Positions 20,944 to 29,400 of a DNA stretch of 64,000 nt are shown in pieces. Below the pieces are notes generated by a model. It had not been told where the DNA came from. It made no database searches and was given only the letters and a program-made list of their open reading frames with translations. Made by a program: the position numbers and the translations under genes. How positions within the stretch are numbered: position 1 is the stretch's first letter; each line of letters begins with the position of its first letter. This DNA is from Endozoicomonas euniceicola (GTDB taxonomy: Bacteria > Pseudomonadota > Gammaproteobacteria > Pseudomonadales > Endozoicomonadaceae), in contig NZ_CP103300.1 of NCBI RefSeq assembly GCF_025562755.1, forward strand, positions 2,474,501 to 2,538,500. The letters are read 5' to 3'.

Positions 20944-23112
20944 TTATTCAATCTTCAACTTGCCCTGCTTCAGAGCAGCATGTACCTGGTCTTTGGGTCC
21001 GTCTGCGACCACTTTGCCGTTATCCACCACCACCAGTCTGTCCACCATATTCAGCATGGACGCCTTGTGAGTAACAAGAACAATGGTTTTATCCTTGCAG
21101 CGCGTCTTGAGCTGCTCTTTCATGCGCTGTTCAGTGGTATTGTCCATGGAGCTGGAGGGTTCATCGAGCACCAGAATCGGTGGATCCATCAACAAGGCTC
21201 TTGCCAGAGCAATACTCTGTCTCTGGCCTCCGGAAAGATTCTGTCCACGCTCTCCTACCATCATGTCCATGCCATTCGGGTGCTTATTGGCAAACTCGGT
21301 AACACCAGCAATTTCAGCTGCTTTCAGCAAAGCCTCATCATCAACAAAGCTGGCACCCAGAGTGATGTTATCTTTGATGGAACCGTAGAACAGGGTAATG
21401 TCCTGAGACACACAACCAATACTGCTACGCAGGTCCGTTGGGTTAAGCTGTCTCAGATCGATACCATCAATTCGAATCGCGCCATTTTCTGGCTCATAAA
21501 GGCCGAGAATCAGCTTTTCAATGGTTGTTTTTCCTGAGCCAATACGCCCGATGATAGCCACTTTTTCACCCGCCTTAATATTGAGGGAAATACCACGAAG
21601 TGCCTGAATTTCCTGCTCAGGATAGGTGAAGTCAACCTGGTCAAACTCAATGCTGCCTTTCAGTTCCGGGCGATTGACATAATCCCGGTCTTCATGACGT
21701 TCAACAGGCATTCCCATCACCTGATTCAAACCATCAAGGGCAGATTTTGCCTGGTTGTATCGTGTCGCCAGACCCGCTACCTGAGCCATAGGAGCAAGGC
21801 AGCGACCTGCCAGCATAACGGTGGCAATCAGCCCCCCCATGCTCAACTCACCTTCTGAAATCAGGAAAACCCCCATAGCCACCAGCCCAATGTTACACAT
21901 TTGCTGAACATAGGCGCTGACCGTTGATGCCGATGAACTCAGTAATTTAGTGCGTATGCTCCAGGTGGCAATATGACCAACAGACTTCTCCCATTTGTAC
22001 TGTATGTCACTTTCAGCCTGGGCAATTTTTAGCGCTTCCATGCCTGTCAGACTTTCAATCAACGTGGCGCTTTTCTGGGAATTAGAACGCAGGGTCTTTT
22101 CAACCGAACGGCGCAAAGGCCCCTGAATAGCAAAACTGTACACACCTATAAGGAACATGCAGAACAGGGGGATAAAGGCGAGCGGCCCACCCAGCATGAA
22201 AATAACCATCAAAATGATAAAGGTAAAAGGCAAATCAACCAGGGCCGTAACGGTTGAAGAAGTAATAAATTCCCGAATACTTTCAAAGTCCTGAAGGTTC
22301 TTGGCAAAAGAACCAACAGAGGCTGGACGCGCTGACATGCTTAATCCCAGAACCCGTTCCATGATTCTGGACGACAGCAGGATATCGGACTTTTTCCCTG
22401 CCAGATCAATAAAGTAACTTCGAATCATTTTTAGAATGAAGTCGAAGCTGAACACGATAATCGCCCCCACGGCCAGCACCCAAAGGGTATCGAAGGCCTG
22501 ATTGGGTACCACCCGATCGTACACATTCATCACAAACAGTGGGCTTGCGACAACGAACAGGTTGATCATCAGGGAAGCCAGCAATACATCACGGTAAATG
22601 CGCCAGGAACCAAGAATGGTTCCCCAGAACCAGTGCCGGGATTTCACATTCAGCGTGGTCGGGCTGCGCTTGTCGTAACGGTGTTTTTCCCGAATGTAAA
22701 TCGCATAACCGGTATAATGCTCAGCAAGATCGTCCAGAGAAAGACGCTTAACGCCTTCACCTGTTTCAGGCAGAACCACTCTGGCACAACCTTCTTCGTG
22801 ATCGATATCCAGTAGAACACAGGCTTTGCGCTTCTTAAGGAACAAAACCACGGGGGTAACCAGTGGGGAAATATCCTCCAGTTCCCGTTTATGTACCTTA
22901 CTGGCCAAACCAGCACGACTCGCTGAGCGCATAAACAGATCGGCATTAAACAACCCCTCTTCAAGAGGTAGTCCTGCCCTGAGGGAATCGTGAGAATAGG
23001 GTTTGCCGTAATGACGTGTCAGGAAAGCCAGGCACTCCAGTAAAGGATCAAACTCCAGTTGGTCTCGCTCTGGTACGCCCCATTCCTCAGTTGCTGCAAT
23101 TGTCTGATCCAT
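20944..23112 (-). CDS. lapB: LapB-like type I secretion ABC transporter with degenerate C39 domain
   Basis: 722 residues. An N-terminal C39-like domain (about 1-150) is followed by a six-helix membrane domain (about 170-450) and an ATPase domain. The ATPase shows Walker A GRIGSGKTT, the signature LSGGQRQSIALARAL, Walker B ILVLDEPSSSMD and the switch histidine in VLVTHK. In the C39-like domain (DPLLECLAFLTRHYG) the position of the catalytic cysteine of true C39 peptidases appears to be proline. The domain should therefore bind but not cut, as in LapB and HlyB exporters of substrates without a Gly-Gly leader. The ATG at 23112 follows AGGGATCC. It drives export of the giant adhesin encoded two genes downstream. 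Confidence 0.92.
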   Translation of the reverse strand: MDQTIAATEEWGVPERDQLEFDPLLECLAFLTRHYGKPYSHDSLRAGLPLEEGLFNADLFMRSASRAGLASKVHKRELEDISPLVTPVVLFLKKRKACVLLDIDHEEGCARVVLPETGEGVKRLSLDDLAEHYTGYAIYIREKHRYDKRSPTTLNVKSRHWFWGTILGSWRIYRDVLLASLMINLFVVASPLFVMNVYDRVVPNQAFDTLWVLAVGAIIVFSFDFILKMIRSYFIDLAGKKSDILLSSRIMERVLGLSMSARPASVGSFAKNLQDFESIREFITSSTVTALVDLPFTFIILMVIFMLGGPLAFIPLFCMFLIGVYSFAIQGPLRRSVEKTLRSNSQKSATLIESLTGMEALKIAQAESDIQYKWEKSVGHIATWSIRTKLLSSSASTVSAYVQQMCNIGLVAMGVFLISEGELSMGGLIATVMLAGRCLAPMAQVAGLATRYNQAKSALDGLNQVMGMPVERHEDRDYVNRPELKGSIEFDQVDFTYPEQEIQALRGISLNIKAGEKVAIIGRIGSGKTTIEKLILGLYEPENGAIRIDGIDLRQLNPTDLRSSIGCVSQDITLFYGSIKDNITLGASFVDDEALLKAAEIAGVTEFANKHPNGMDMMVGERGQNLSGGQRQSIALARALLMDPPILVLDEPSSSMDNTTEQRMKEQLKTRCKDKTIVLVTHKASMLNMVDRLVVVDNGKVVADGPKDQVHAALKQGKLKIE

Positions 23113-23377
23113 GGATCCCTGCCAATGAATACGAAATTAAAACAGACTGCTTTCTAAAATTGACTCTCTGTAAAAAAGTAAAAAAGAATCAACTTTATTA
23201 GTAATGACGATAGCCGTTAAAAGACTGCTCTTGTACCTGCTGTCACAATCTTTTTCTTTTTAAAAAAACTGGTCGTTGCCGTCAAATAACTGAACAGGCG
23301 AACAATATTTCTCTGGCAAAAGGAAGTGGTTGGGCACCCCGGGCCTGGCAACAAAAATATCCGTATGATGGTTACGT

Positions 23378-24481
23378 TTAAATAAGATTGTACTGTTCCA
23401 GAATACCGGGGTTTTGTTCCCGGAACTGACCTTTGACCCAGTCATCGGTGGAGTCCCAAAGCTCAGAAAACTCAGCCTTGTATTCACCTGCTGACTGCTC
23501 ATCACCATTGACTTGAGCCTTGTTGATTTTCTGAATGATGGCACGCAATTCCTGAAGGCGTTTTTTTTGATTCTTCCTACTGTTGTTATCTCTGTCATCA
23601 CCACCTCCTCCCGCCGGTAGAGAGACAACATGACCTAAATTATAATCTTCGTTGGGTCGGAGGGCCGGATGGAGTTGGCGTTTCGTGTCACTTGGAGGCT
23701 TTTTATAGGCATTATTCCTTTTTCTTGATTTTGAAACTCCTGACGCACTACTGATTTTTCCGGGTGACGTTGAAGGAATCTGTCTTGCCAATACGTCACC
23801 ATAGTTTGCCAGATATTGAGTATTTAAAAAGTTAACATCCTGATAGATCAGGTCAGACGCCCTTCTGACAGACTGACTTCGGTAAACAATCTCTATTGGC
23901 CAGCCCCCCTGATCATCCGGGTAAAGATACGATGAGTCTATGGCAACTCCATTGATAGCGCCTTCATCACCCAATATCAGGGAAGGTATGTCATCGCCTT
24001 TTAAGATCAGTCTGGCAGGTGCTATGGGTATGCTCCCGGGAGAAGATAATAACGCTTTCGCAACAACAGGATGTCCGGTTTGTCCTTTTTCATCTGGAAT
24101 AACAGAAACGCCAATGTATCGGGAAACGCCATCGTGAGTGTTTGTATCGCTGCTCATCAGGATGTTTCTGAGAACCAGCGACCGGTCAATGGTATATGAG
24201 CCTGACAACATCAGTACACACCCCCGGTATCGACTGTTTTTCTTACGCAGGTCATGGGTATCGTCAGGCTCTACATTGATTCCACATTTTGGTTTTATCA
24301 ATGCCTTCTGAGTCCGGCCCCAATGGTAACTAAGAAAGGGGGCAACAAAAGCAAGCAGAACAGCTTCACGGTCCCCCGTTTGATAATTTGAAAAACAGTA
24401 CCCATCCGTGGCAGAAAGCAGAATTGGCAGAAACACTATTTTGCAACAAAGTGTTAGAAAATCATGCAAACGTACAAGCAT
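23378..24481 (-). CDS. Secreted protein of unknown function
   Basis: 367 residues from an ATG preceded by GGGAA at suitable spacing. The N-terminus (LHDFLTLCCKIVFLPILLSATDGYCF) looks like a signal peptide. The middle, with CVLMLSGSYTIDRSLVLRNI, ARLILKGDDIPSLIL and INGVAIDSSYLYPDD, has short alternating strands reminiscent of the start of a right-handed beta-helix (pectin-lyase-like) protein. The tail is basic and low-complexity (SKSRKRNNAYKKPPSD, GGGGDDRDN) and ends in a charged helix. I do not recognise the family. It lies between the adhesin exporter and a mobile-element cluster and has no obvious operon partner. Confidence 0.6.
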   Translation of the reverse strand: MLVRLHDFLTLCCKIVFLPILLSATDGYCFSNYQTGDREAVLLAFVAPFLSYHWGRTQKALIKPKCGINVEPDDTHDLRKKNSRYRGCVLMLSGSYTIDRSLVLRNILMSSDTNTHDGVSRYIGVSVIPDEKGQTGHPVVAKALLSSPGSIPIAPARLILKGDDIPSLILGDEGAINGVAIDSSYLYPDDQGGWPIEIVYRSQSVRRASDLIYQDVNFLNTQYLANYGDVLARQIPSTSPGKISSASGVSKSRKRNNAYKKPPSDTKRQLHPALRPNEDYNLGHVVSLPAGGGGDDRDNNSRKNQKKRLQELRAIIQKINKAQVNGDEQSAGEYKAEFSELWDSTDDWVKGQFREQNPGILEQYNLI

Positions 24482-24599
24482 AAAACGTTCCCGAAGGTAG
24501 TACCTGTGAAGCTCCGTAGAGCAGGGTATCTCAGGTTTTTTTATTGCTCGTTAACATAGTTGATCTTCCAGCCATGTAAAGCGCCGTTATTCAGACTCG

Positions 24600-24759
24600 A
24601 TTATTTATCAAACACTTCCGCCTGAATGCGTTTGATACCGATATGCCGAACGTCTTTACCCTTCACCAGGTAAATCACGTATTCAGCAATATTACGGGCG
24701 TGGTCGCCAATGCGCTCAAGATCGGTCGAAGCCTTGGTACAGGCCGGCACCAAACGCAA
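24600..24759 (-). pseudogene. phoU fragment with internal in-frame deletion
   Basis: This stretch repeats the 3' end of the intact phoU (from its stop codon at 31183) almost base for base. It then jumps from the segment at about 31302 to the one at 31606. In the intact gene both points carry ccaatacgctcaag (31289-31302 and 31592-31605), 303 bp apart. The fragment keeps one copy (24707-24720, one substitution), so exactly 101 codons have been lost by recombination between short repeats. Homology ends at about 24759. The 53 codons left have no start and no function is expected. Confidence 0.85.
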
Positions 24760-24785
24760 ATATTTCTCTGGCAGGAGAACGTTTA

Positions 24786-25179
24786 TTACTGGAGTGACAT
24801 ACTCCCTCCACTAAATTGGCAAGCCGATTCTAGTGGGGGCTTCTAATCGGGAATTACGTACGACCCACTATGTCAAATAACATAGTCTCTCTCTGTCGTA
24901 CAGGTTGCCGAACCACGACAGGGGAACTCTTTACACATACGCTGTGTCCCAGCGCATCGGCGGTAGAAGCCAGAAAACGGTTGTGTTTTCCTGATTTGTT
25001 TCTCGTAGTTAGTCCAGCAACGGTGACGCTTGAGTATTTTTCCAGAGGCTTATCTGTCTGTCGAGTAGGCTGTTGTCTCAGCCGCCAAGCCCATTATGCA
25101 GGGTTTCGCAGTGCACTGAAGTTAGTACATGGGCTTGCTCTACGCAAGCCTCGCTATCCATCTCCATCCAAACCTTCAA
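24786..25179 (-). mobile_element. Remnant of an IS200/IS605-family element (right-end hairpin, no transposase)
   Basis: On the minus strand the sequence reads AGAAGCCCCCACTA, a hairpin (arms ccacta 24808-24813 and tagtgg 24831-24836, with inner pairing ttggc/gccga), then GGAGGGAGTATGTCAC. The layout matches the intact element's right end at 29315-29345 (AGAAGCCTCACCC, hairpin, GGGGAGCAGTCAC). A second hairpin, ggcttg/caagcc (25132-25150), may be the other end. Between them I see no intact transposase, only a frame resembling a decayed protein tail. The block is cut at 25179 by the IS1380-family element. It could be a non-autonomous derivative or a deletion remnant. Confidence 0.5.
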
Positions 25180-26878
25180 CCTAAATTCAGCAGTTGAACG
25201 CCACTGAGCCATGCCATTAGGAATAGCTTCTCACGGTTCTGAGCAGCGTTTTTTTAAGTCATTAGCCCGATCGAATTAATGGTTGCATCGTAATAACCTG
25301 CCCTTTTTTCAAAAATTTTGAGACCGCTTTCGTTAAAATACGACACCATGCGTTAATTGGATTCAACTGCGGTGCGATACTTTTGATTGAATCAAAAAAA
25401 TCACACAGTTCACTTTGTAATTTCGCAATTTTATACATCCATCGATGCTGGCTTGTCAGCTTTATTTTCTTTTGGTTGCCAGAGTGGGTCAGCTTGCCAA
25501 TTGAACTCATTAATAAGGGACGGCTGGTAATTGATTCTTTATGGGAGTCCGGATTACTCAATCGAACGTATAGCGTCCACCAGTTGTAAACCAAGGCAAC
25601 CATTCGGGCCAGCATTCGACATCTTGCCATATCTTTTGTTACATAACCGCCCCAGCCCCATTGGTTTTTGATTTCATCAAAGTTATTTTCACAGTCAGCC
25701 CTATTGCGATAATGATTAATGATCGAGACTATATCATTATCAAGAGATGTGACCAGAACCGAATACTCGTAAGCTTTTATATTTTCTGGCTCTTCTATTA
25801 ATGCTAACGTTTGTTGACGTTCTTTTATTCCTTTTTCCAACATCGGTATTTCATTTTCAGGACGCCGTCTTCGAACAATAATTATGCGTCTTTCTTTTTT
25901 CCAACCTGACAGTTTAATTACGGATTCTTTTCCCTCCCAATGGTTGTCGTATTTTACCCATCCTCCGCTACAGTGTGCATTCCCTATGGCTTTCTTAACG
26001 TTGTCGTGCTTCTTCATTTTAAAAAGATAATGACAACCAGCATCTTCCAATTCGCTCATTACCCGGTCACTTCCCCAATCACAATCACCACGAACAAATT
26101 CAGGCCAGCAGCGTTTTGGAAGTCGATTTAATAGCTCCATTAAACCGGGTAAAGAGTATTTACTTTGACTTTGATTTCCGGGTCTGACTTCAACCTCCAG
26201 TATTAATTTAAGATTAGCCATCATATATGAGTGGTAAGTATGAGAGGGTCTCCCTTTCTTATGTGGGTTATAGCCATTAACCGCTCCTTCCTGATGCCCA
26301 TAAATGGTTTTCACGGTAACATCAACATCCATAATCCATGGAATGGTTAATAACGGATCAAAACAGAGATGGAGGTGTTTTTGCATCCATTCAACGCCTT
26401 CATCTTCGTCAATCTTCTTTAAACCACGCCTGGCAGAATCATCGCTGACAATTTTTTTCATCCCGAGCAACTGAGCGTTTACTTTATCACCAATAATTGT
26501 TCCGATATGCGCATAGCGTTTATGTCCTGAAAGAATGGAAAGCATTAATGAGCCAATCACATCCACTTTTTGAGGGGCGTTTGGGCTTTTATAAGTTAGT
26601 GGGCAATCGTTAATCCAGGGTTCAAATCGGTGACCTGTTTTTAAAAACTGTATAAAAAAAGGAAGCTGTCCCATTGGGGTGACCGATGCTTCAGGCTCCC
26701 ACTCGACATGAATTTTACCGTCGAAAGAATCGACTTCGAGTTTGACGGATAAGGGATCTTTTTTCATTTCAGACAACTCACCCTTTGGGGGAGTGGGTTT
26801 TGGTGGTCGAACCATCTTCGAGCCCTCAATATTGTTGAGGGTTAGAGTTTAGCTCAGGGGTTAACCGCTGAATTTAGG
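25180..26878 (-). mobile_element. Complete IS1380-family insertion sequence
   Basis: The element is 1699 bp. The left end begins cctaaattcagc (25180) and the right end finishes with the near reverse complement gctgaatttagg (26878). Both sides carry ttcaa (25175-25179 and 26879-26883), a perfect 5-bp target duplication. Length, CCT-starting ends, a single long ORF and the transposase motifs all fit IS1380. The intact duplication suggests a recent insertion into the older mobile-element debris. Confidence 0.92.
25262..26815 (-). CDS. IS1380-family transposase
   Basis: 517 residues, slightly longer than many relatives. The DDE catalytic set is visible: the first Asp in DVDVTVKTIYGHQEGA with the family pattern GYNPHKKGRPSH after it, the second in RGDCDWGSD, and the Glu in YRNRADCENNFDEIKNQWGW. 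The N-terminus (about 1-120) carries the family's dimerisation and DNA-binding part (SGHKRYAHIGTIIGDK). There is no internal stop or frameshift, so the enzyme is probably active. It fills almost all of the element, leaving 82 bases at the left and 63 at the right. Confidence 0.92.
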   Translation of the reverse strand: MVRPPKPTPPKGELSEMKKDPLSVKLEVDSFDGKIHVEWEPEASVTPMGQLPFFIQFLKTGHRFEPWINDCPLTYKSPNAPQKVDVIGSLMLSILSGHKRYAHIGTIIGDKVNAQLLGMKKIVSDDSARRGLKKIDEDEGVEWMQKHLHLCFDPLLTIPWIMDVDVTVKTIYGHQEGAVNGYNPHKKGRPSHTYHSYMMANLKLILEVEVRPGNQSQSKYSLPGLMELLNRLPKRCWPEFVRGDCDWGSDRVMSELEDAGCHYLFKMKKHDNVKKAIGNAHCSGGWVKYDNHWEGKESVIKLSGWKKERRIIIVRRRRPENEIPMLEKGIKERQQTLALIEEPENIKAYEYSVLVTSLDNDIVSIINHYRNRADCENNFDEIKNQWGWGGYVTKDMARCRMLARMVALVYNWWTLYVRLSNPDSHKESITSRPLLMSSIGKLTHSGNQKKIKLTSQHRWMYKIAKLQSELCDFFDSIKSIAPQLNPINAWCRILTKAVSKFLKKGQVITMQPLIRSG

Positions 26879-26883
26879 TTCAA

Positions 26884-27036
26884 AGGTCGCGCCGCTCCCA
26901 ATGAGAGGCTATGGATGGAGAATTTCGCAAGGTTTGTTAAAAGCCGCATCTGCACTTGTCGCGAGCAGCCTTCTTCCTGCTCTATCCAGTAGTTCTGCAA
27001 CTTTATGTTTCGAATACACAGTGCGGGACAATGATT
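26884..27036. other. Mobile-element flank without an assignable gene
   Basis: This stretch continues the target into which the IS1380-family element inserted and ends at the MITE-like palindrome. On the minus strand a short open stretch reads AELLDRAGRRLLATSADAA and could be the end of a decayed gene. It has no start and I recognise no family. Confidence 0.3.
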
Positions 27037-27143
27037 CTAGGAGCCTGACCGAGAATAGCGCCCGTAGCGAGGACGGCAGAAAATTTTCAGACCAATCTAC
27101 TGCCGCCGCAGTAGGGCAGTCTATTCTCGGTCAGGCTCCTAGT
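27037..27143. mobile_element. MITE-like element with 22-bp perfect terminal inverted repeats
   Basis: The arms at 27037-27058 and 27122-27143 are exact reverse complements (core gagcctgaccgagaatag). The outermost four bases are ctag on both sides, so they can be read as a CTAG target duplication around 18-bp inverted repeats, as produced by IS5-like elements that target YTAR. The 63 bases between the arms contain a further palindrome (ctactgc-cgcc-gcagtag). With no room for a transposase this is a miniature, non-autonomous element. The alternative reading is a strong cruciform or terminator-like structure. Confidence 0.6.
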
Positions 27144-27205
27144 CACCGGAAGATTCCCCCGACTCGCTGTCTGACTCATTGGAGTAATTAAAAAAGGAGT
27201 TTTTT

Positions 27206-27691
27206 ATGAATTATCCTAATCTGGAAAAGTTGTTCGATGACTTAAGTAAGATAACGCCACTAAAGATGCGAAGCTTTCCACAAAAACCCGGGAACGAGTA
27301 CAATATTTTTCTGCTGGAAAAGTGCGGAGAGAATTACTATTTATTACCGAGCCCCTTATTTGGCAGAACGAACCTTAGCCCTCCACCACTTTTTGACGGC
27401 CTGTTTGTGTACGTTATCCTGGCGAGCCATCCACAACAGGTTATGGTGGCAGCAGATCGAACAAATTTAAATTACGATTATCGGCTGGGGGTTCAGGGAC
27501 ACGCCTCCGTATCCTTAGGGCGCGATGCTTTATACGCCGGAGATTTAGAGTTTCTTGGAGGCAAATTAGTCCGCTGGAATCATAATTCAGGACATTACCT
27601 CCCCAGCCCGGAGCAACGTTACACCCAACTCACTCCGAATGTAAAACGACTGCTGCCTGAAAAGCTGTTTGTTGACCCCCTTCAGCACTGA
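27206..27691 (+). CDS. Small protein of unknown function with a WNxxSGHY motif
   Basis: 161 residues starting at an ATG seven bases after a good ribosome site (aaaaaggag). There is no signal peptide or membrane segment. The C-terminal half has YAGDLEFLGGKLVRWNHNSGHYLPS followed by YTQLTPNVKRLLPEKLF. A similar strand-turn ending in W-N-x-x-S-G-H-Y is, from memory, found in short hypothetical proteins of host-associated bacteria. I cannot name a Pfam family or a function. It stands alone between mobile elements, so horizontal acquisition is likely. Confidence 0.6.
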   Translation: MNYPNLEKLFDDLSKITPLKMRSFPQKPGNEYNIFLLEKCGENYYLLPSPLFGRTNLSPPPLFDGLFVYVILASHPQQVMVAADRTNLNYDYRLGVQGHASVSLGRDALYAGDLEFLGGKLVRWNHNSGHYLPSPEQRYTQLTPNVKRLLPEKLFVDPLQH

Positions 27692-27735
27692 TTTTGACGA
27701 AAACATCCTTGTCTCAATGGCACAGACTTAAGCCT

Positions 27736-27948
27736 TCAGCCGTTGGTTTTCGTTGAACCTGCGCGCTTGTACTCTGAAATGCCGGTAATGTTGATGGCAG
27801 TGATGACGATCCCCTTAGCTTTACCCTCGCTGAAGGTATCGCCACTGGCGACTGCTTCGAGGGTTAACACTTTCCTGAAACGCTTTTCAAAACGTTTTTT
27901 GTGAGCTCTCCTGTCTACCCTGTTACTGATTTTAACTTTCCATTTCAT
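27736..27948 (-). CDS. Possible small basic protein, doubtful
   Basis: 70 residues with a very basic N-terminus (MKWKVKISNRVDRRAHKKRFEKRFRKV). The open frame fills a gap between two plus-strand genes and overlaps neither. However, there is no convincing ribosome site before the ATG, only A/T-rich sequence, and I know no homologue. It may simply be an open frame in intergenic DNA. Confidence 0.3.
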   Translation of the reverse strand: MKWKVKISNRVDRRAHKKRFEKRFRKVLTLEAVASGDTFSEGKAKGIVITAINITGISEYKRAGSTKTNG

Positions 27949-27979
27949 TATTTTATTTTTTTATGAAAAGGATTTTACC

Positions 27980-29206
27980 ATGATCGATCATCACGCTTTT
28001 TCTGAATATTGCGACTCCCACGGCGTCATCCCCCGTAAGGATTTTGAATTTGAAGGTCAGCCTGATTGTCGTTTTAATGAAAAAACGGTCAACTCAGTGA
28101 AAGAAATTGGAGACCGGATGCATCAGAAATTTTGTAATATCGATCCTGAGTCAGGTGGAAAAAACAGTTATTTATCCACACTCAATGTAGAAAAAAAATA
28201 TATATCACCTGCAAGAATACGAGCTATTGAGTTGGAGGCAGGGGCTTTTGCCGCAACATCAGACCGGCCAAATTTATTAATTGCCAACCAGTTTGAAGCC
28301 TGTTATCGGGCGTTTTTACCCCATCCGGAACTATGGGAAAAAGCAGGTTTCACCCAGTCAAGTATATCAGGTATTCGGGAGCGACTTTGCAACAAAACTA
28401 CGTCAGATCATGATCGCTGGTTACTGAGAAAAGGAACAAGAAGATTCCAGGCTAGAGCGATTAACCAAACAGTAAGAATGCTTGAGGTGCAAGAAAGCGC
28501 ATATAAAAAACAGAATCTGAATAATAGACTTACAGAAATAGCGAATGAAAGAGACAAAAATACGTTCAGGAATCGTACAATGCGTCTTATTGAATACGAT
28601 GAAAGTCATACAAAATTATCTTTTTGTGGTGGCCTGGATTCTTATGCTCTATATGAGCTTTATTTTTCAAGAAAAACGGTGCCTCCGACGATTCCTGTTG
28701 GCTGTACGATTTCATTTACCTCCTTCCCTCCTCCTGAAAAGCTATTTTTCAAAAGGTTGGCTAAATGTTATGAGAACCATATAGTTACCATCCTGATAGA
28801 CAAAGATGAATTCATTGATGCAAAAATAAAGGGTTTATTTTCTAGTTATAAGAAAAACTTCGACGGCCTTCTGAATCTGGATGTTCCTGCTCCGATGCTT
28901 AAAGAAGCGAAAACACTTGAGCAAATTCAAAAAATCATCCTTGCCGGCGGCTCAGGTCTCGATTTGATGCCACTAGATACAGCTGCAGGTATATCAATAA
29001 CAGGCGTTAAAAGAGAAAACCACCCTGACCATAATTCAATGCCTCCTATTTTCAACGAAGTAACAGCAGTTATTGCGGATCCATGGTTGAAAATATCGCA
29101 GACGATAACAAGAGATAACTGGCTACCGTACATTAAATACGTTGCGAGAGAATGTAACCTTAAGGCTATCCGTGAATATAATGTCAGCTTCCTTGAGTAT
29201 TATTAA
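27980..29206 (+). CDS. Cytoplasmic-type protein of unknown function in a mobile-element cluster
   Basis: 408 residues, ATG preceded by gaaaaggattttacc. There is no signal peptide and no membrane segment. It is rich in charged helices (about 150-210, RRFQARAINQTVRMLEVQ). Possible strand-forming stretches follow, including SFCGGLDSYALYELYFS, PVGCTISFTSFPPPEKLF and IVTILIDKDEF. The tail holds a Gly-rich turn (ILAGGSGLDLMPLDTAAG) and VIADPWLKISQTITRDNW. I do not recognise the family. The pattern of one large orphan between IS elements, beside secreted effector-like genes elsewhere in the window, would suit an effector or a defence gene, but nothing in the sequence proves either. Confidence 0.65.
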   Translation: MIDHHAFSEYCDSHGVIPRKDFEFEGQPDCRFNEKTVNSVKEIGDRMHQKFCNIDPESGGKNSYLSTLNVEKKYISPARIRAIELEAGAFAATSDRPNLLIANQFEACYRAFLPHPELWEKAGFTQSSISGIRERLCNKTTSDHDRWLLRKGTRRFQARAINQTVRMLEVQESAYKKQNLNNRLTEIANERDKNTFRNRTMRLIEYDESHTKLSFCGGLDSYALYELYFSRKTVPPTIPVGCTISFTSFPPPEKLFFKRLAKCYENHIVTILIDKDEFIDAKIKGLFSSYKKNFDGLLNLDVPAPMLKEAKTLEQIQKIILAGGSGLDLMPLDTAAGISITGVKRENHPDHNSMPPIFNEVTAVIADPWLKISQTITRDNWLPYIKYVARECNLKAIREYNVSFLEYY

Positions 29207-29314
29207 AGGGTATCCGGCAGTCTGACAAAGGGGTTCAGTTAAACCTACCTCCGCTTTCTGCCCGTGTTTTAACAATCCGAAAGGTAGAGCAGATTGTCGA
29301 ATAAGGTGTACCTC

Positions 29315-29400
29315 AGTGACTGCTCCCCACCCTATCGGGTGAGGCTTCTGATTTCTTAGGCAGCAACCGACAGTATGCCGGATTTACGCAAGCCTCCATC
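29315..29400 (-). ncRNA. Predicted right-end guide RNA (omega/reRNA) scaffold of tnpB
   Basis: In characterised IS605 elements the guide RNA overlaps the 3' end of tnpB and ends in a hairpin followed by the target-matching guide. Here, just past the tnpB stop, the minus strand reads AGAAGCCTCACCC, a GATA loop, GGGTGGGGAGCAGTCAC, and then flanking DNA (TGAGGTACACCTTATT) that would act as guide. The 5' limit is not visible from sequence. This is inferred from family architecture and from the similar remnant at 24786-24845. Confidence 0.5.

Noticed and set aside
20731..21537. 268-residue plus-strand open frame
   Set aside because: It lies wholly opposite the fusion-protein and ABC exporter genes, has no ribosome site and resembles no family.
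23303..24770. Shared 15-mer aatatttctctggca at about 23305 and 24758
   Set aside because: One or two exact 15-base matches are expected by chance in 64 kb, and the flanks do not match.
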